Shown piece by piece: positions 61,320 to 64,000 of a stretch of DNA of 64,000 bases. Source of the stretch: Syncephalis fuscata (Eukaryota; Zoopagomycota; Zoopagomycetes; Zoopagales; Piptocephalidaceae); NCBI GenBank assembly GCA_025786725.1, contig JAHLTZ010000005.1:124001-188000 (forward strand), in the 5' to 3' direction. The position numbers were made by a program, and so were the translations under genes. Below the pieces are notes generated by a model. It worked only from the letters and a program-made list of their open reading frames with translations, made no database searches and had not been told where the DNA came from. How positions within the stretch are numbered: position 1 is the first letter of the stretch; each line of letters opens with the position of its first letter.

Positions 61320-62081
61320 TCACATGACTAGATATACTAGAACACTGGCTAAAGCAGTAATACCATAGATACTAAATTTTGAAAAAGAAAGGCTACTTGC
61401 GCTGCTGCAGTCAGCACAACTTATGCCGGGAATATATAACTTAATATTGCCCATATAGGTTGATAAACGGCCGGCACTGTCGGTGATGTTGTTACGGCCA
61501 CGCTCATCATAAACGTATATCTGGTATGTTGCACTGGACAATGGCCAGCCAGCCGCATTTACATCCCATTTCGAAGTATCCCATGTGTATTGTGTTGGGT
61601 TTTGATAGCCAAAGGTTTGAAGAATAAAGTAGTCTTTGTTGTTGCGACACACCTCGAGGGTGACATTCTTGGGCTTGATTTTCAACGTATCTTCATTATA
61701 TTGCCATTCAAAATAAATTGGTTGGCCAATTTGGATTGCACCGGCCGTTTGCGTACTGCCTGCGAGAATAGGCTTGACCATTTTGATAATGGAAGGACCG
61801 TTCTCATCAGAATTAACATCGGTGCTATTGCTTGATGTCTTGTTGGTTTTCTGGCCGTTGTCTTTGATTGTGCTGTTTTGGTTGCTGCTACCATTGTTGG
61901 TAGTTTGGTTGTTGGCGGCAGTTGGGTTTGTTGCTTCTGCTCGTGAGTAAAGGCTTATCATGTGGTCAGTACTAGAAGCCATCGCCAGTCCCGTCGATTT
62001 ATGGTCCGATTGAGCACCAAATGCTATCAAAGCAATGATGCATGCCACCATGAAGATGCGGGCCAATAATGGTTGAAGCAT
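61320..62081 (-). CDS. Secreted, probably GPI-anchored surface protein with DUF7137/Kre9-like domain
   Basis: Predicted cell-wall or plasma-membrane glycoprotein. The start at 62079-62081 gives a signal sequence (LLARIFMVACIIALIAFGAQ), then a spacer rich in N/S/T with many N-glycosylation sites (about residues 45-95). The folded domain runs IIKMVKPILAGSTQTAGAIQ, IGQPIYFEWQYNEDTLKIKP, KNVTLEVCRNNKDYFILQTF, YTWDTSKWDVNAAGWPLSSA and TYQIYVYDERG, like the Ig-like domain of fungal DUF7137 and Kre9/Knh1-type proteins. A Ser-rich segment and a hydrophobic end (FSKFSIYGITALASVLVYLV) follow, the usual shape for GPI attachment. An upstream in-frame ATG at 62150 would give a longer, less hydrophobic leader; 62081 is preferred. 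Confidence 0.75.
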   Translation of the reverse strand: MLQPLLARIFMVACIIALIAFGAQSDHKSTGLAMASSTDHMISLYSRAEATNPTAANNQTTNNGSSNQNSTIKDNGQKTNKTSSNSTDVNSDENGPSIIKMVKPILAGSTQTAGAIQIGQPIYFEWQYNEDTLKIKPKNVTLEVCRNNKDYFILQTFGYQNPTQYTWDTSKWDVNAAGWPLSSATYQIYVYDERGRNNITDSAGRLSTYMGNIKLYIPGISCADCSSASSLSFSKFSIYGITALASVLVYLVM

Positions 62082-64000
62082 TCTTAACGTGATATCCTTT
62101 GAAGTTATGCAATAAAAGTAACGCGTTAGCGCTGCTAAACAACTTGCCACTAATAAAAATGCTATGCGATGCTGCTATAAAGAGAAGAATGAAACTGGAT
62201 GGAATCAAAATAAACTGATGCTACGCCTTTGAAATTTAAAGGGAAACCATTAACAATAACTAACAACAAGGCCTGCCCCCGCAAGGCCTTGTCAATGGTC
62301 AAGAGGCATTGTCGCTACCTGTTTTGAGATGTATTGTGCGTATCGCATGATGTTGTTAAAACAAATTAATACTTTATACTAGCTTGCATAGCAATGAGCT
62401 GCAATAGCATGCAGCTTGCCATGTGGAATAGAAACATTTGCTAAAAATTTGGATAAACTAATACTAATACCAATACTAATAATACTAATAATAACAATAT
62501 GCTAGTACGCAGCATTATTTATTCAGCATAGCTTACTCACATCTACAGCGCTGTTTCAGATTTACTGTAGCACTGATAAGCAGACTTTGCTAAGGACTAA
62601 AATAGCCAAATATTCTGGGTATTTTTACGGAATTCTCTAACACCCATGTGACTTCTTTGTATACACAACTGTTATTGATTGTAGCGCGATAATCATACGC
62701 TGTATGTTTGTTATTTATTGTTTGTAGGCCTGGCCCCCTAAGCTAATGAACATATAGCTATACAGCTATACCATATCCTCGTTGGTTTATAATGCCAACC
62801 CATAGACAATAAATGGCAAATATACAGCCTATCATTGCAATGCTACAGCTAATAACTTGTGCGGTATATTATCAAGTCATACGACCACTAAAAATAGCTG
62901 CGTTGAAATGGAGCAGCTGACTTATACTAAACACAAGTATTGGTAAACCATCGATGGACAACGATTGTATCAGACAATCAATAGATATCAATTATCATTA
63001 TCGTTTCAGGCCTATACAAGTATGACAGATGTGTCATATAAGTTGTTGAAGTCGTTTATTCGTTTGTAGTTTGGCCTATTATGTTACGGATTGCATGATA
63101 ATAAATGAACTTTACAACTTGTAATTATATTCATCTATTTGTCTATTATTTTAATTTTAAATGTTTGTGAACCCTGAAATCTGTTAGCTTGATTTGTTTT
63201 TACAACAATTTATTAAAATTAATATGATCTGATGGTTAAATGATCAGATCTAATAATATTCACGCATTTGAACTACACATTCTTCTTATCAAACATGAAA
63301 CTAGGTGGCGAATGATATTAGTAATCAAAATACTATTATCATAGCTTTATTGTCTTGTATGTATATATACTCTATTCGTATATATATCATTTTATAATAT
63401 ACTAGGCATATTCTATATTATTTACGAATAGCGACAACATATTGACAATCCTTGCACTATTTATATATCACCTTTACTAATATAATATTACTTTACTGTT
63501 TAGTTCAATCAGTGCTGGTGTAAATAAAAAGTTGGATCATTGCCTTGATATATGAATAGGATAAGCGGCAGTTGTCAAATGGTCTTGCTCTTTACTGGAT
63601 ATATACCTAAATGTATTGAAATAGCAGCCCAATCACACTACTAATGTTAATTTCTTAAAAGTTCCAGTTAGTCTATATCTATAATTTTATACAACATACA
63701 TCATATAATCAGTATATGAATCAGCCATATGCAATATGACTTGTCTTCTATTAGTATTCATATTTACACTAAACATAAACAATGAATAGCGTATAATTAG
63801 TGTCTAATTAATTAATATACAATACCACTTGCCATCTATTAATACAGGCTATAGAACACGCACAATATATGGTACGTTCTAATATGTAATCAGCTGATAT
63901 ACATTGTCACCTACGAACTATTGATAATAATAAAGATTGAAATCAATTGTAACAGTAATAGTCAACTTGCTAATTAGACAACATAGATGACTAACAACAA
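62082..64000. other. Right-hand spacer, no gene recognised
   Basis: 62082-62340 is the promoter side of the surface-protein gene; a GC-richer imperfect palindrome (aaggcctgcccccgcaaggcctt) lies at about 62269-62291. The rest is AT-rich with one copy of the dispersed repeat (63225-63370). Confidence 0.4.
63225..63370 (+). repeat. Dispersed MITE-like repeat, copy E
   Basis: Contains gaactacacattc (also at about 47724), aacatgaaactaggtggcgaatgatatta and aatcaaaatactattatcat, aligning to copies A and B. Followed by the same kind of tatgtatatatac run as at 47.93 kb. Confidence 0.5.

Noticed and set aside
1-64000. tRNA genes, rRNA genes, CRISPR arrays
   Set aside because: No tRNA B-box-like GGTTCGAATCC pattern, rRNA segment or regularly spaced repeat array was noticed by eye; a tRNAscan or Infernal run would settle it.

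Overview
The window is eukaryotic nuclear DNA from a fungus, visibly AT-rich, with compact genes, many short GT..AG introns (several of 44-71 nt measured here) and long AT-rich spacers. An early-diverging lineage (Zoopagomycota or Mucoromycota type) is the best guess. It combines fungal markers (an M36 fungalysin-type protease, a DUF7137-type cell-surface protein) with features missing from the common yeasts (a UBE2S-type K11 ubiquitin-conjugating enzyme, a seven-helix receptor fused to an RGS domain, relics of Fanzor/TnpB-like transposon nucleases). The species cannot be named from this sequence alone.

Layout. 1-9 kb: PKA regulatory subunit (-, runs off the left edge), mitochondrial acyl carrier protein (-), a 59-residue zinc protein (+), topoisomerase III (-), a SulP anion transporter without a STAS domain (-), and an RNF14/Itt1-type RBR E3 ligase (+). 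9-22.5 kb: GPCR-RGS fusion (+), F-box protein (-), fungalysin (-), a secreted pseudokinase-like protein (-), lipoyl synthase (-). 22.9-34.9 kb: a Q/H-rich protein, myosin regulatory light chain, a short transposon relic, a Ser/Thr-rich protein, mitochondrial uS17m, an ankyrin-repeat protein and an unrecognised small gene, all genes on the minus strand. 35.7-43.3 kb: a three-RRM protein (+), RPB10 (+), two small single-helix (probably mitochondrial) proteins (-), and Utp17/WDR75 (+). 43.3-54.6 kb: an accessory region with few genes. It holds a second, frame-broken copy of the F-box gene (+), a long inverted-repeat element, two Fanzor-like relics, MITE-like repeats and a frame-broken subtilase (-). 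54.6-62.1 kb: bHLH-zipper factor (-), UBE2S (-), HUB1 (+), mitochondrial uS5m (+) and a GPI-type surface protein (-). The last 1.9 kb has no recognisable gene.

Functional threads: mitochondrial biogenesis (ACP, lipoyl synthase, uS17m, uS5m), nuclear RNA machinery (RPB10, Utp17, HUB1, RRM protein), ubiquitin systems (RBR ligase, F-box proteins, UBE2S) and secreted functions (fungalysin, subtilase, pseudokinase).

One caveat affects every gene call. Many otherwise good coding regions, including essential ones such as RPB10 and lipoyl synthase, lose frame by exactly one base, nearly always inside a run of identical bases. This looks more like consensus (homopolymer deletion) error than wholesale pseudogenisation, so 'broken' genes are described cautiously. 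The Fanzor-like relics additionally carry substitution-type stop codons and lost catalytic residues, so they do look genuinely dead.
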